Source of the DNA: Lampris incognitus
Lineage: Eukaryota > Chordata > Actinopteri > Lampriformes > Lampridae
Direction of reading: 5' to 3'
Assembly (NCBI RefSeq): GCF_029633865.1
Contig: NC_079213.1
Coordinates: 1,833,121-1,897,120, forward strand
Length of the DNA: 64,000 nt
Shown: positions 9,851 through 20,535 of the stretch, in pieces
How the letters are laid out: the number at the start of each line of letters is the position of its first letter
Numbering within the stretch: position 1 is the stretch's first letter
The notes under the pieces: model-generated
The model's database searches: none
What the model saw: the letters and a program-made list of their open reading frames with translations, nothing else
Told to the model about the DNA's origin: nothing
Program-made: the position numbers and the translations under genes

Positions 9851-10447
9851 TAAATGAGACTCTGATGAAGCTGTTGTTGAATGTTTGTCAAAGGTGGAGA
9901 TTCCGTCAACAGTACTGTTGTAGCTGGGTAAAGTAACGGTGCCACGTGGTATGTCCGAATGGCAACGTGATAGCAGGGCCAGTTGACAGGGCGGTCGTGA
10001 CAATACTGTGCGCCCTGTGGGAGGCGTGGCCTTGACATCGCTGCAGAAGGACATGTGCGAGGAGAACAGTTGCGTTTCTAAAGGGGAGCGACACACAAGA
10101 GCTTGCTTGTGGGAGCTGCAGAGTTGGACAGGAAGTTTACACAGTCAGCAACATACAGAAACAAACCAACCGACCGCACATCCGCTCCCCATCAACACTG
10201 CAGGACGGCACACCGGAAGTGCTACCCAGACATGGAAGCCTGACCCGGATGTAATGTTCGTATTTTTTATCCTGACAGAGACAGCGTTTGGAACTTCTTG
10301 CTAACTCGGCTAGCTGCTTTATTCTTCTCACCGGTTCCGGTTTGCACACGTTATCAACTTTCCGAAATTCATAAATGATTTCAAATTATTTCTGCAACTC
10401 TTAAAAGAATGTATTCTAACAAAATGGCGATAAAGATTTATGGGGAT
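9851..10447. other. No recognised gene
   Basis: Mixed sequence with short open frames on both strands and no recognisable protein, RNA or tandem repeat. Confidence 0.4.
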
Positions 10448-11092
10448 TGTAGGGGACCGAGCCGGCAAGGATGAGGAGCACAGGTGTTTTCCAGAAGAAA
10501 AGGGGTTTCATTTACCCAAAAATGCAAAAAAAAAGTACTTTACAAAAGACAGAACAAAAGTCTGGGCCCGTAAAAGAGGTCAAACTAACAGAACTTAAAT
10601 CAAGCAATAACCTCAATATAAAGTGAGCTAACTGCAACAAACTAACAGCATGACCGCCCAACAAAAGACAAACAGGCCTCCCTAACGAGACGCAAAGGGA
10701 CACACACAAATATATAATAGAGTGGCTGATCAGACCAACTACACCCAAGGAGGGGCCACATACAAACACTAAACACTACTGACTAAATTACAAACAAAAG
10801 AAAACAGGACACTCACATAACCAATATAAATATACTCAACTTCTAACCTAACAAAATAAATCAATAAACTAATGCAACCCAAAACATTACGACACTCTAA
10901 ACTAAAGCCCCAAATCCCCCCATGATGTGGCGGCACTTGGTTTGGCCCAATGGGCCACTTCCTCCATAAAAGGGCGGCGCTTCCAGGGGCGGGTCCTTTT
11001 GCCCAAGCCTCCCAGGACGCCCCTCGGCAGCAACAGCGCCCTCTGCAGTTTAGATCGGTTGTGAGGCCCCAGGTGTGGCCAGCACAGGACAT
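10448..11092 (-). mobile_element. Solo-LTR-like segment
   Basis: The segment starts TGTAGGGGACC and ends GCACAGGACA on the plus strand, so both strands begin TG and end CA. Read on the minus strand it has a GC-rich part with CCCTTTTATGG (TATA-like), then a T-rich stretch and short ORFs. No internal retroviral genes or clear target duplication are seen. A solo LTR is inferred; a non-autonomous element is the alternative. Confidence 0.35.
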
Positions 11093-11871
11093 ATCTCAGG
11101 ATATGTCTCGATTATTATTTTGATTTGTGTCCCCATGGTTTAAGCTTTTTGCCCGGTGATTTAGAAATTATGTTTGTTGATATACGTGTATATGTACATT
11201 TGGTAGAGCCCTCAGTTTTGTTTGTTTGTGTATTCTATCAACATTTGTGTTGATGATGGACATATCGTGATGTGTTATATGGCTTCTGGTTCCTCTGCGA
11301 GTCATTGTATGTTCTGAGTGTGTCAATACAAAAGAAACCACGTCATCAACGTCTTACGTCCTGTCTACCCATATCATCTGTGTTATACGGACACCAACAG
11401 GTCACCCATTCGTATTGTTAACATAAACGTCATGGCATCCCCTTCCCATACAGCTCAATATAGCATACTGCCCAGCCATAACTCTTACATATAACATATA
11501 ACGTATTACATAACGCTTAGCACTTCCAGCGTAAACATTCTTAACATCCAAAATGTCTCAATGTAGCGCAAAGAAACACTAAGCAGAACATGCACATTAA
11601 AGACTCAAATACGCTGTTAAGACAAAACTTGGAACAACACAAAGCCGTCGTTTCAACGTACCAAATGTACGTGTTTTCTCTCGTTTTATTGTTAATCAAC
11701 AAATGTACCAACACACCGTTGTCTCTCTTTCTGTTCCTTGTAAGCACAGCTCAGTGGTTTATTGTTCTATGGGTCTGTCAGGTGGTTTCCTGAGGCCGGT
11801 GCACCTCCTAAGAGCCGGGGTCTCAGTTACTGGGGAAGGTGGAGGAGGCTCCGCTTGATGGAAGTCTGGTG
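11093..11871. other. No recognised gene
   Basis: AT-rich sequence without recognised coding or repeat structure. It may include flanks of the Ty3/gypsy remnant that follows. Confidence 0.35.
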
Positions 11872-13240
11872 TCACACCAACACCTTTTCACACTCAGTCT
11901 CCTCTGCATATGTTCCTTGATGTCCTCCCGAGTCTTCAACAGACTCCTCCTGTTTCTCCACAACACTTGCCTGTTCTCCGTCTTCACAGTGAGTGAATGA
12001 CCTGGGACCCACTTCGCTTAGGACAGTTGCCTTTCTGGTCCAGGAATCAGGATCCTCGATTCTCACAACATCTCCTTTCTGAAGTCCCCTTGCTGCTTTG
12101 TCATAGTTCATTTTCTGTTTGAGCTCGAGTTTCATCCTCTTATTAGCCAGTTTTCTGTTGTCGTTGTTCTCTTCTGAAACATGTGGAAGTGTGGTGCGCA
12201 GCTTGCCACCCATGAGGATCTCACCAGGCGATGCTCCATACTCCAGAGACGCTGCCCTGTAGCTTAGCAAAGCCAGGTAAGGGTCAGTTTTACCATCACT
12301 TGCCTTTTCCAACAGTCTTTTTACAATCTGGACCCCTTTTTCAGCCTGTCCATTTGACTGTGGATACAGTGGACTAGAAGTAAGGTGCTGAAATCCATAC
12401 AGCCTAGCAAACTCCCTGAATTCCCACTATTGTACTGGGGACCATTGTCACCGACCACCCATTGTGGGATTCCATGTCTGGCGAAAAAATCTTTCATATG
12501 TGTGATGACAGACTGTGCTGATGTACTGAGGAGTTGTGCTACCTCAGGGTAGTTTAAATAATAGTCTATTACCAAAAGGTAGTCATTGCCATTCAGATGG
12601 AATAGATCAGTGCCCACCTTTTGCCATGGTGCAGTTGGTAGCTCTGCAGTCAGCATTGGTTCTTTTGCTTGTTTATACTGGTGTCTGAGACATATCTCAC
12701 ATTTCCCTATCATGTTCTCAGTATTCATGTTGATATCCAGCCAAAAACTGCTTCTCTTGCTCTCCTTTTACATTTTCCCACACCGAGATGTCCTTCATAG
12801 ATACGACGAAGATGTCCTGGCCATGGATTGAGGGATGATAATTGTGTTTCGTCTCAACACGAGGCCATTAGCCACACTCCAATCTGCTCACACAGAACAG
12901 AACTGCGGACATCTTCCTTTTGTCCAGCCATTGCGGGTCTGGTAGACCACTTTCTGTAGCAAAGGGTCTTTTTCAGTTTCAATCACAATCTGCTGCAACA
13001 TGACATCAGACGCAGGGCGTGAAGCCGTCACCATGTCAACGTGTTCTTCATCATCATCATCATCATCATCAGTTGTAGAGCTGACTGGCATGTGAGTGGC
13101 TGGTGCTGGTGCCCTAGACAAAGCATCCGGCAGCACCACGTGTTCCCCTGGCGTCTAGATTAACTCCAACTCATACCGCTGTTGCTTCATCACCATCATG
13201 CGTTGGATTCTAGGGGGCATGTCGCTGAGGTTTGGTTTTT
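11872..13240 (-). pseudogene. Ty3/gypsy pol remnant (RNase H end, zinc finger, integrase)
   Basis: The minus strand runs from the end of RT/RNase H (PPRIQRMMV...QRYELELI, then HVVLPDALSRAP at about 13140) through the H2C2 region (CEICLRHQ) to the integrase core. In the core, GTDLFHLNGNDYLLVIDYY supplies the first catalytic Asp and VVGDNGPQYNS the second. The frame then breaks near 12400, and the chain resumes at 12312 (MEKASDGKTDPYLALLSYRA, GASPGEILMGGKLRT) with the C-terminal chromatin-side domain. Stops and frameshifts (one stop just after ELELI, another near 12420) show it is dead. No gag, protease or paired LTRs are visible around it. Confidence 0.82.
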
Positions 13241-13768
13241 CTTTTAGATTGGAACTGTTGTATCGTCCTTAGAGTACTGCCCAACTTATACTGCTAGGTT
13301 TACAACATAAATCAGTCGGGAGACGGGTTCGAAATTAGCCGTCATGCCAGCCGGTACTTTTATTATACAACTGTCACATGTCACTCCAAGTCACCTGTAA
13401 TGTCAATACCCTGATCCGCCCATAGGTGGCAGCAACGGACCAGGTATAATCACAATATATAACGTCTCCTCCCCACTTAATGAACATGTGGCATCAGTAA
13501 CGTCAGAACACCTGTAACCAAATAAGCCACTATCATGACATGTAAACACTGTGTTGTCCATGGTAACTAAAATGTCTCAAATCCCTGGAATCAAAACTGT
13601 TCAATTACAAATAACAACAAGAATCAACAGTCCCCCTTACTCCCAGGGACAAGCAACAATATTCCTTTTTCTTTTTTTGACTAAGGAAATGAGGTGGACT
13701 CCTCGGACCCTGCCATGACCCTGGGGATTACTCCGCCCCATTCTTCTTGGACATAAGCAGGAGGCTTG
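13241..13768. other. Unassigned segment with LTR-like signals on the minus strand
   Basis: Read on the minus strand it has a TATATATTGTG box near 13456-13466 and an ATAATAAAAG poly(A)-like signal near 13360-13372, with a region rich in CCACC/GTGAC between them. It could be part of an LTR. No open frame of note is present. Confidence 0.3.
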
Positions 13769-13994
13769 TTAGAAAGCCTCCTCCCCAGGCGGAGATTGCC
13801 AACTTGCGGAGGCTGATGGAGGGACCACCTTCCGGAGCTTACTGCCTACGAATGATGAGGCGACGGTCGGATCTTCAAACGTGTGCGTGGTCCCATCCGG
13901 TAGGGGGATTTTAAGGAGTGCTGGGAACATCAGTCCAAACCTGACACCTGGACAGGCCCGTAGGTCGTCTTTCACTCCTCCAAACGCGGCTCTC

Positions 13995-15540
13995 TGCTGG
14001 GGGACGTTGGCAGTGTAGTGGGGGGACGGACAGTCTCCTGCCCTGGAACAGCAGAGGGGAGTTGGGAGACGTTGGCAGTGTAGTGGGGGGGGAACGGACA
14101 GTCTCCTGCCCTGGAACAGCAGAGGGGAGGTGCGGGAGACGTTGGCAGTGTAGTGGGGGGGGGGACAGTCTCCTGCCCTGGAACAGCAGAGGGGAGGTGC
14201 GGGAGACGTTGGCAGTGTAGTGGGGGGGGGGGGACAGTCTCCTGCCCTGGAACAGCAGAGGGGAGGTGCGGGAGACGTTGGCAGTGTAGTGGGGGGACGG
14301 ACAGTCTCCTGCCCTGGAACAGCAGAGGGGAGTTGGGAGACGTTGACAGTGTAGTGGGGGGGGGGGGGACGGACAGTCTCCTGCCCTGGAACAGCAGAGG
14401 GGAGGTGCGGGAGACGTTGGCAGTGTAGTGGGGGGGGGGGGACGGACAGTCTCCTGCCCTGGAACAGCAGAGGGGAGTTGGGAGACGTTGGCAGTGTAGT
14501 GGGGGGGGAGACGGACAGTCTCCTGCCCTGGAACAGCAGAGGGGAGGTGCGGGAGACGTTGGCAGTGTAGTGGGGGGGGGGACAGTCTCCTGCCCTGGAA
14601 CAGCAGAGGGGAGTTGGGAGACGTTGGCAGTGTAGTGGGGGGGGGGGGGGACAGTCTCCTGCCCTGGAACAGCAGAGGGGAGTTGGGAGACGTTGGCAGT
14701 GTAGTGGGGGGGGGGGGGGACAGTCTCCTGCCCTGGAACAGCAGAGGGGAGTTGGGAGACGTTGGCAGTGTAGTGGGGGGGGGGACGGACAGTCTCCTGC
14801 CCTGGAACAGCAGAGGGGAGGTGCGGGAGATGTTGGCAGTGTAGTGGGGGGGGGGGACGGACAGTCTCCTGCCCTGGAACAGCAGAGGGGAGGTGCGGGA
14901 GATGTTGGCAGTGTAGTGGGGGGGGGGGACAGTCTCCTGCCCTGGAACAGCAGAGGGGAGGTGCGGGAGACGTTGACAGTGTAGTGGGGGGGGGGAGACG
15001 GACAGTCTCCTGCCCTTGAACAGCAGAGGGGAGGTGCGGGAGACGTTGACAGTGTAGTGGGGGGGGGGGGACGGACAGTCTCCTGCCCTGGAACAGCAGA
15101 GGGGAGGTGCGGGAGATGTTGGCAGTGTAGTGGGGGGGGGGACGGACAGTCTCCTGCCCTGGAACAGCAGAGGGGAGGTGCGGGAGATGTTGGCAGTGTA
15201 GTGGGGGGGGGGGGACAGTCTCCTGCCCTGGAACAGCAGAGGGGAGGTGCGGGAGATGTTGGCAGTGTAGTGGGGGGGGGGGGGACAGTCTCCTGCCCTG
15301 GAACAGCAGAGGGGAGGTGCGGGAGACGTTGACAGTGTAGTGGGGGGGGGGGGAGACGGACAGTCTCCTGCCCTTGAACAGCAGAGGGGAGGTGCGGGAG
15401 ACGTTGGCAGTGTAGTGGGGGGGGACGGGGGGACGGACAGTCTCCTGCCCTTGAACAGCAGAGGGGAGGTGCGGGAGACGTTGACAGTGTAGTGGGGGGG
15501 GGACAGTCTCCTGCCCTGGAACAGCAGAGGGGAGGTGCGG
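13995..15540. repeat. ~67-bp minisatellite expanded within L1 ORF1, about 23 copies
   Basis: Each unit carries CAGTCTCCTGCCCTGGAACA, then GCAGAGGGGAGGTGCGGGAG, then ACGTTGGCAGTGTAGT and a G run of about 6 to 13. Read on the minus strand, the unit encodes PLLFQGRRLSV...HYTANVS, which is contiguous with the ORF1 sequence at the left boundary (TANVPQQRAAFGG). The array is therefore an amplified piece of the LINE's own coding sequence. G-run length accounts for most unit-length variation (65-71 bp), and the runs give quadruplex potential. Confidence 0.92.
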
Positions 15541-16011
15541 GATGTTTCGTGGCCCGTCGTACAATCTCGTTCCGCATGTGGAAATAGTGGACCCTGATGA
15601 CAACCGGTCTCCCGTCTTGGGTTTGGCACGTAGGGTGCGATGGGCTCTGTCGAGTAGGGGGACTCCACCCAGTTTCAGCAGGTCTTTCAACAAGCCGCCG
15701 ATCAACTCTGTTGGACGCGGCCCTTCGGAGCCCTCTGGTGACCCCACTATACGGAGGTTGCTGCGCCTCGATCTGCCCTCCAAGTCCCCACCTTTGTCTG
15801 CCCGTGTCCTCGCTTGTGTTTTGAGCGCCTTGACGGAGGCATCGAGCGAGGTGAGCTGGTCGCTATGGCCACTCGTGGTTTGTTCCAGGTCACCAAGAGT
15901 CCGTCCATGTTCATGTATCTTCTGCACCAGTGGCTCGGTAGCATTCTTCAGTTCTGTGCGCCGCACTGAGCTGATTTCAGATCTCAAGTCAGTCGCCAAC
16001 GAGTCAATCCT

Positions 16012-16335
16012 GCCAAATATGTCTTCCTACCAAATATGTCTTCCTGCCAAATATGTCTTCCTGCCAAATATGTCTTCCTACCAAATATGTCTTCCTACCA
16101 AATATGTCTTCCTGCCAAATATGTCTTCCTACCAAATATGTCTTCCTGCCAAATATGTCTTCCTGCCAAATATGTCTTCCTGCCAAATATGTCTTCCTGC
16201 CAAATATGTCTTCCTACCAAATATGTCTTCCTGCCAAATATGTCTTCCTACCAAATATGTCTTCCTACCAAATATGTCTTCCTGCCAAATATGTCTTCCT
16301 GCCAAATATGTCTTCCTGCCAAATATGACTTCCTT
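16012..16335. repeat. 17-bp minisatellite within L1 ORF1, about 19 copies
   Basis: The unit CCAAATATGTCTTCCTG/A repeats every 17 bp; A/G at the last base is almost the only variation. It interrupts the ORF1 frame exactly at the segment reading VIFGR|IDSLATD on the minus strand, whose DNA resembles the unit. A 17-bp period cycles through all three frames, and all remain open. Confidence 0.93.
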
Positions 16336-16386
16336 CAGTGAGTCCAGCATAGACTGTAACGCCCGCAGATCGGTAGAGTTCGCCAT

Positions 16387-17079
16387 GCTAGCAGCGCCAT
16401 CCAGCGGCCGTGGTGGTTCAGTTGATTGCGAGGGTTTGTTGCGGCCTACACGTGTATATGTATTGTAAACATTCTAATAATTAATTAATCTGTTCAGCTC
16501 TTTATTGTTCATCTTTATATTTGCATTTTTGATCTTGACCTCGTGTAGTAGCCCTGTACTGTAGGCTAACGTTAGTTGTTCTTACTAGCTTAGCTAGCTA
16601 GGTACTAGCTTAGCTAGCTCCTGTCCTGTCTTTAGCAAGTTTTGCAAAGAAGAATTATGATGGATGCAACCATGGTGGAGCGGATCCTACGGGAATCTTA
16701 TCACGCTTTCTCCTATGAGGAAGAACTAGGAGTGAAGGCACAGGGAGACCAAAGCCCCCACCCAGCTGGTGCAGAGAGTGGCTCGGTAAGTCGGAGTTTT
16801 AAGTGTTGTAGGCATGACAAGGTGGGGTGGCTAACGGGCAGTGTGCTACCAAAGCGCTCGTATTGCTGGCCTTGCGTGACGTGTAAGTGTGCTGCTGCTG
16901 CTGCTGCTGCTGCTGCAGGAGACTGGTGCTCTTCAGAGTTCTCCAGAGATGGATGTGAGGATCTACGACATGTTGACAGATCTGTTGAGCTTCATGAAGA
17001 ATCAGAGCAGCGTGTCAGTGCTGCCGTGCAGTCAAGTCTGTTGGGACATGTGAGGATCGATACTCTGACCGATGAAGGC
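16387..17079. other. Unassigned region with (CTG)8-type tract
   Basis: Repeated GCTTAGCTAGCTAG motifs lie at about 16588-16620, and a GCTGCTG...CTGCAG run at 16890-16918. A plus-strand frame from 16663 begins MDATMVERILRESYHAFSYEEEL; I do not recognise it, but it leads into the hAT scrap below and may be its 5' part. Confidence 0.35.
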
Positions 17080-17295
17080 GAACGTCTCCAGTCGACAAAG
17101 CATAAGCACAGGGTCCAGAAACAGCGCGACGTTGTGAGAAGGTTGATTGACTCGGTGTCATTATTGGGTGGTCAGGAGCAGCATTTAGGGGCCATGATGA
17201 GAGTGAAAAGTCCGATAATGAAGGAAACTACAGAGGGCGGGAGAAGAGTTTCCCGCTATGATGATGTTCTGGCTGCTCATCCGCAATCGGTGAGG
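17080..17295 (+). pseudogene. hAT-type (DUF4371/ZMYM-like) transposase scrap
   Basis: The plus strand reads QRDVVRRLIDSVSLLGGQEQ. After a one-base frame change, the neighbouring frame reads AFRGHDESEKSDNEGNY, then SRYDDVLAAH. Together these match the order of segments around the FRGH(D/N)E box of hAT-like proteins. Only about 70 codons remain and the frame is broken. Confidence 0.6.
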
Positions 17296-17449
17296 GACGT
17301 TTTAAAAATATGATGGGGGGGGGGGATTGGGTGGTTGCTTCACCAATGATTTTGGTCTGCGGCCGCCACTGGACTGGTCTCATGATTCTATTGGGAACAA
17401 ATAAGTGAACTAACAGACTGATGACCAGACGGATTCTCCATACTTCATT

Positions 17450-17455
17450 TTTATT
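17450..17455 (-). terminator. AATAAA polyadenylation signal
   Basis: TTTATT on the plus strand reads AATAAA on the minus strand, about 765 bp after the tetraspanin stop codon. It sits in a compact unique stretch between the hAT scrap and the gene. Confidence 0.45.
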
Positions 17456-18000
17456 CCAACAAGCAGGCAAATCATATTATCGCTCAGCTGACAAGAACAT
17501 CAAAACCATCTGAAAACAGACCCACAGGACACCAGCACAGCGTTCCCTTCTTACTCCATGGACATGTTGAGGAACCTGATGGGAAGTCCAGCATAAAACC
17601 TGACAGACGTGATGACATGATGGGTTTGTGTGTTCTCCAGCTGAACGTGTGTCTTCTGACAGCAGGAAGCTGTTGTGTGCGTGTGTGTTACAGGAACCAG
17701 TGAGCTGCACAGGAAGCGCCTCCATGCAGATGTTGACAGACGACAGGAGAACAGATGAAGACTTAGACGACATTCAACTCAGCCTAATATTTCACACCGC
17801 ACAGAAAGCAAGTGATGAAAATTATCTGCCGTTCATGTCTTCTCGTCTTTCTGACGGAAGACAAAACAGACTTGAGAAACACGACAACACTTCCAGAAAG
17901 TAACAAAAATAAATTCCAACACGTGTTTAAAAAAATACGACTGTTGATAATTAAAAAAAAGACATTTAAACTGTGACCTGGTTGAAGGTAGCAGCGTAGC

Positions 18001-18103
18001 GCTCTCCCTCCCTGTCTCTCTCTCCCTCCCTGTCTCTCTCTCCCTCCCTGTCTCTCTCTCCCTCCCTGTCTCTCTCTCTCTGTCTGTCTGTCTGTCTGTC
18101 TGA
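18001..18103. repeat. Pyrimidine repeat, ~20-bp units of CTCCCTCCCTGTCTCT then (TCTG)n
   Basis: Four copies of a TCTCTCCCTCCCTGTCTC-type unit end in a TCTG run. It would be transcribed as a purine-rich segment in the tetraspanin 3' UTR. Confidence 0.85.
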
Positions 18104-18218
18104 TAAAGCAGAAATACTGATAGCACGAGTCGTAAAGGGAAGAACAGCTGTAGACCTGAATGCAGAGCATATTGGTCTGTTAGGGGCTAAAGGTCAGGGA
18201 GCAGAGGTCACAAGGTCT

Positions 18219-18320
18219 TCAGTAACCACAGCCCTTCATGGCAATGGACTGTCCTCCTGATAAGCTGTCATCACGTCTCACCTGGTGGATCATCAGCAGA
18301 GAGACCAGCAGACCCAGGAG
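18219..18320 (-). CDS. Tetraspanin coding exon 9 (terminal)
   Basis: The acceptor CTGTCTGTAG precedes [18 protein letters not shown], with the stop TGA at 18221-18219. It gives the rest of TM4 and a 20-residue tail ending AMKGCGY. A GTGAGA after CAG (…IHQ|) could act as an alternative donor, but the read-through tail looks like a normal tetraspanin C terminus. The polypyrimidine tract of its acceptor is the edge of a long microsatellite. Confidence 0.85.
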   Translation of the reverse strand, partial: LLGLLVSLLMIHQVRRDDSLSGGQSIAMKGCGY

Positions 18321-18489
18321 CTACAGACAGGCAGACAGACAGATAGTGAGACAGGCAGACAGACACACAGACAGATAGTGAGACAGGCAGACAGTGAGAC
18401 ACAGACAGACACACAGGCAGGCAGCACACAGACAGAGAGACAGACAGACAGAGACAGACAGAGACAGACACACAGACACACACAGACCC

Positions 18490-18520
<31 letters not shown>

Positions 18521-19130
18521 TAGACAGACACACAAACAGACAGACAGGCAGACAGACACACAGACAGATAGTGAGACAGGCAGACAGACACACAGACAGA
18601 TAGTGAGACAGGCAGACAGTGAGACACAGACAGACACACAGGCAGGCAGCACACAGACAGAGAGACAGACAGACAGAGACAGACAGAGACAGACACACAG
18701 ACACACACAGACCCAGACAAACACACACACACACACACAGACACAGATAGACAGACAGACACACAAACAGACAGACAGGCAGACAGACACACAGACAGAT
18801 AGTGAGACAGGCAGACAGACACACAGACAGATAGTGAGACAGGCAGACAGTGAGACACAGACAGACACACAGGCAGGCAGCACACAGACAGAGAGACAGA
18901 CAGACAGAGACAGACAGAGACAAACACACAGACACACACAGACCCAGACAAACACACACACACACACACAGATAGACAGACACACAAACAGACAGACAGA
19001 CATAGAGACACATAGACAGACAGACACACAGGCAGACGGACACACAGACGCATAGACAGACACACCAGCAACCAAACACAGACAGACTGACAGACACACA
19101 CACAGACACACACAGACACACACACAGAGA

Positions 19131-19174
<44 letters not shown>

Positions 19175-19180
19175 TAAACA

Positions 19181-19218
<38 letters not shown>

Positions 19219-20457
19219 TAAACAGACACACACAGACACACACACACAGATATAAAGAGACACACAGACAGAGTGAAGACACTAAATGGCAGATGATTGG
19301 TTTTAATTTGATGTGGTTTTAATAATTTACACCAATAGAAACTTCAACAGGGTTGTTGAGTTGTGAATCAGTCTCTGGTTCTTGTCCTGTACTCGCAGCA
19401 GGTTTTTACTTCACATTAAAGGAACCACCACACGCCTCCCATTAGAAAGAACTCATTACTGAAATCACTAATTAACTAATCAGTGATGGGCTGGTATAAA
19501 ACCTGCATCTTCCACAGTACATGCTCGGACTAGATTCACTATAGTGTTGTTGTGACTAAATTCACTATAGCGTTGTTGTGACTAGTCAGTATAGTGTTTT
19601 TTGTGACTAAATTCACTAGTGGTAGTGGCTAGTCAGGATAGTGTTGTTGTGACTAGTCAGTATAGTGTTGTTGTGATTAGTATAGTGTGGTAGTGGCTAG
19701 TCAGTATAGTGTTGTTGTGACTAGTCAGTATAGTGTTGCTGTGACTAGTCAGTATGGTGTTGTGACTAGTCAGTACAATGTGACTAGTCAGTATAGTGTG
19801 GTAGTGGCTAGTCAGTGTAGTGTAGTTGTGACTAGTTAGTATAGTGTTGTGACCAGTCAGTATAGTGTTGTGACTAGTCAGTACAATGTGACTAGTCAGT
19901 ATAGTGTTGTTGTGACTAGTCAGTACAATATGTTGGTGACTACAGTCAACTACAGTGTGTTTCAGGAGGTCCTCAGCTTTAGTTTTCCCTCTGCATGCAG
20001 TCTAACTCACCGCCGTGATGGCGAATCCAAAGAACATTCCCATCCCCACTTTAAAGGCAATGTCAAGGATTGAGAATAAGATATCTTTGCAGGACTAGAG
20101 AGAAGACAGAATACAAGGATTAATTAACAACTTCCTGAGTGATTCCGTCATTGATTTACTGATTGAATGATTCATTACCTGCTTATAGACTTTATCAGGA
20201 CCTGCCATTCCCTGAAAGTGAAAAGAGGAAAACACCATTACCATGACAACTCTGCATCTTTAGCTGTGAGACATTTCATCTGAATAATTATGCTATAATA
20301 ATCAATAGTAATGATGAAAAATATCATGAAAAGAAGACCAAGGTAGAAAAAAAGGGAATTTTCCTTTAACATGCCGACATAACACTACAGCACTGAAAAA
20401 GTAAAACCAAGAGACACACAGACAACAAAATTTCAGAAAGACAAACAGACAGAAAGG

Positions 20458-20535
<78 letters not shown>

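Larger units (their letters stand above)
13769..16386 (-). pseudogene. L1/Tx1-type LINE ORF1 interrupted by two tandem-repeat expansions
   Basis: Reading starts at ATG 16386 (MANSTDLRALQSMLDSLKEVIFGR). It is then interrupted by a 17-bp array (16012-16335) and resumes at about 16010 with IDSLATDLRSEISSVRRTELKN. The coiled-coil stretch (LEQTTSGHSDQLTSLDASV) is followed by DLEGRSRRSNLRIVG, GLLKDLLKLGGVPLLDRAHRT and TRLYDGPRN near 15540. A ~67-bp array then intervenes (13995-15540). The C-terminal part is VPQQRAAFGGVKDDLRACPGV, RFGLMFPALLKIPLPDG and TFEDPTVASSFV, ending at the stop at 13769. The order coiled coil, RRM-like domain, C-terminal domain is that of L1-type ORF1 RNA-binding proteins (Transposase_22 family). 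No ORF2 is present nearby. Confidence 0.82.
17430..18218 (-). other. Probable 3' UTR of the tetraspanin gene
   Basis: The region follows the tetraspanin stop codon on the minus strand and runs to the first good AATAAA downstream (17450-17455). It includes a CTCCCTCCCTGTCTCT-type repeat at 18001-18100. The extent is inferred only from the position of the signal; other A-rich sites such as the one near 17905-17915 could be used instead. Confidence 0.45.

Noticed and set aside
13769-15999. Minus-strand ORFs of 585-675 codons with repeated PSAVPGQETV or PLLFQGRRLS
   Set aside because: Only the ends are LINE ORF1; the middle is an expanded minisatellite open in three frames, so none is an intact protein gene.
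16642-17313. A complete 223-codon host gene
   Set aside because: The second half matches a hAT scrap only after a frame change, and the middle contains a CTG-repeat alanine run; better read as element remnant.
18271-19282. Cys/Val/Ser-rich ORFs of about 330 codons
   Set aside because: Translation of the CAGACA microsatellite in tetraspanin intron 8.
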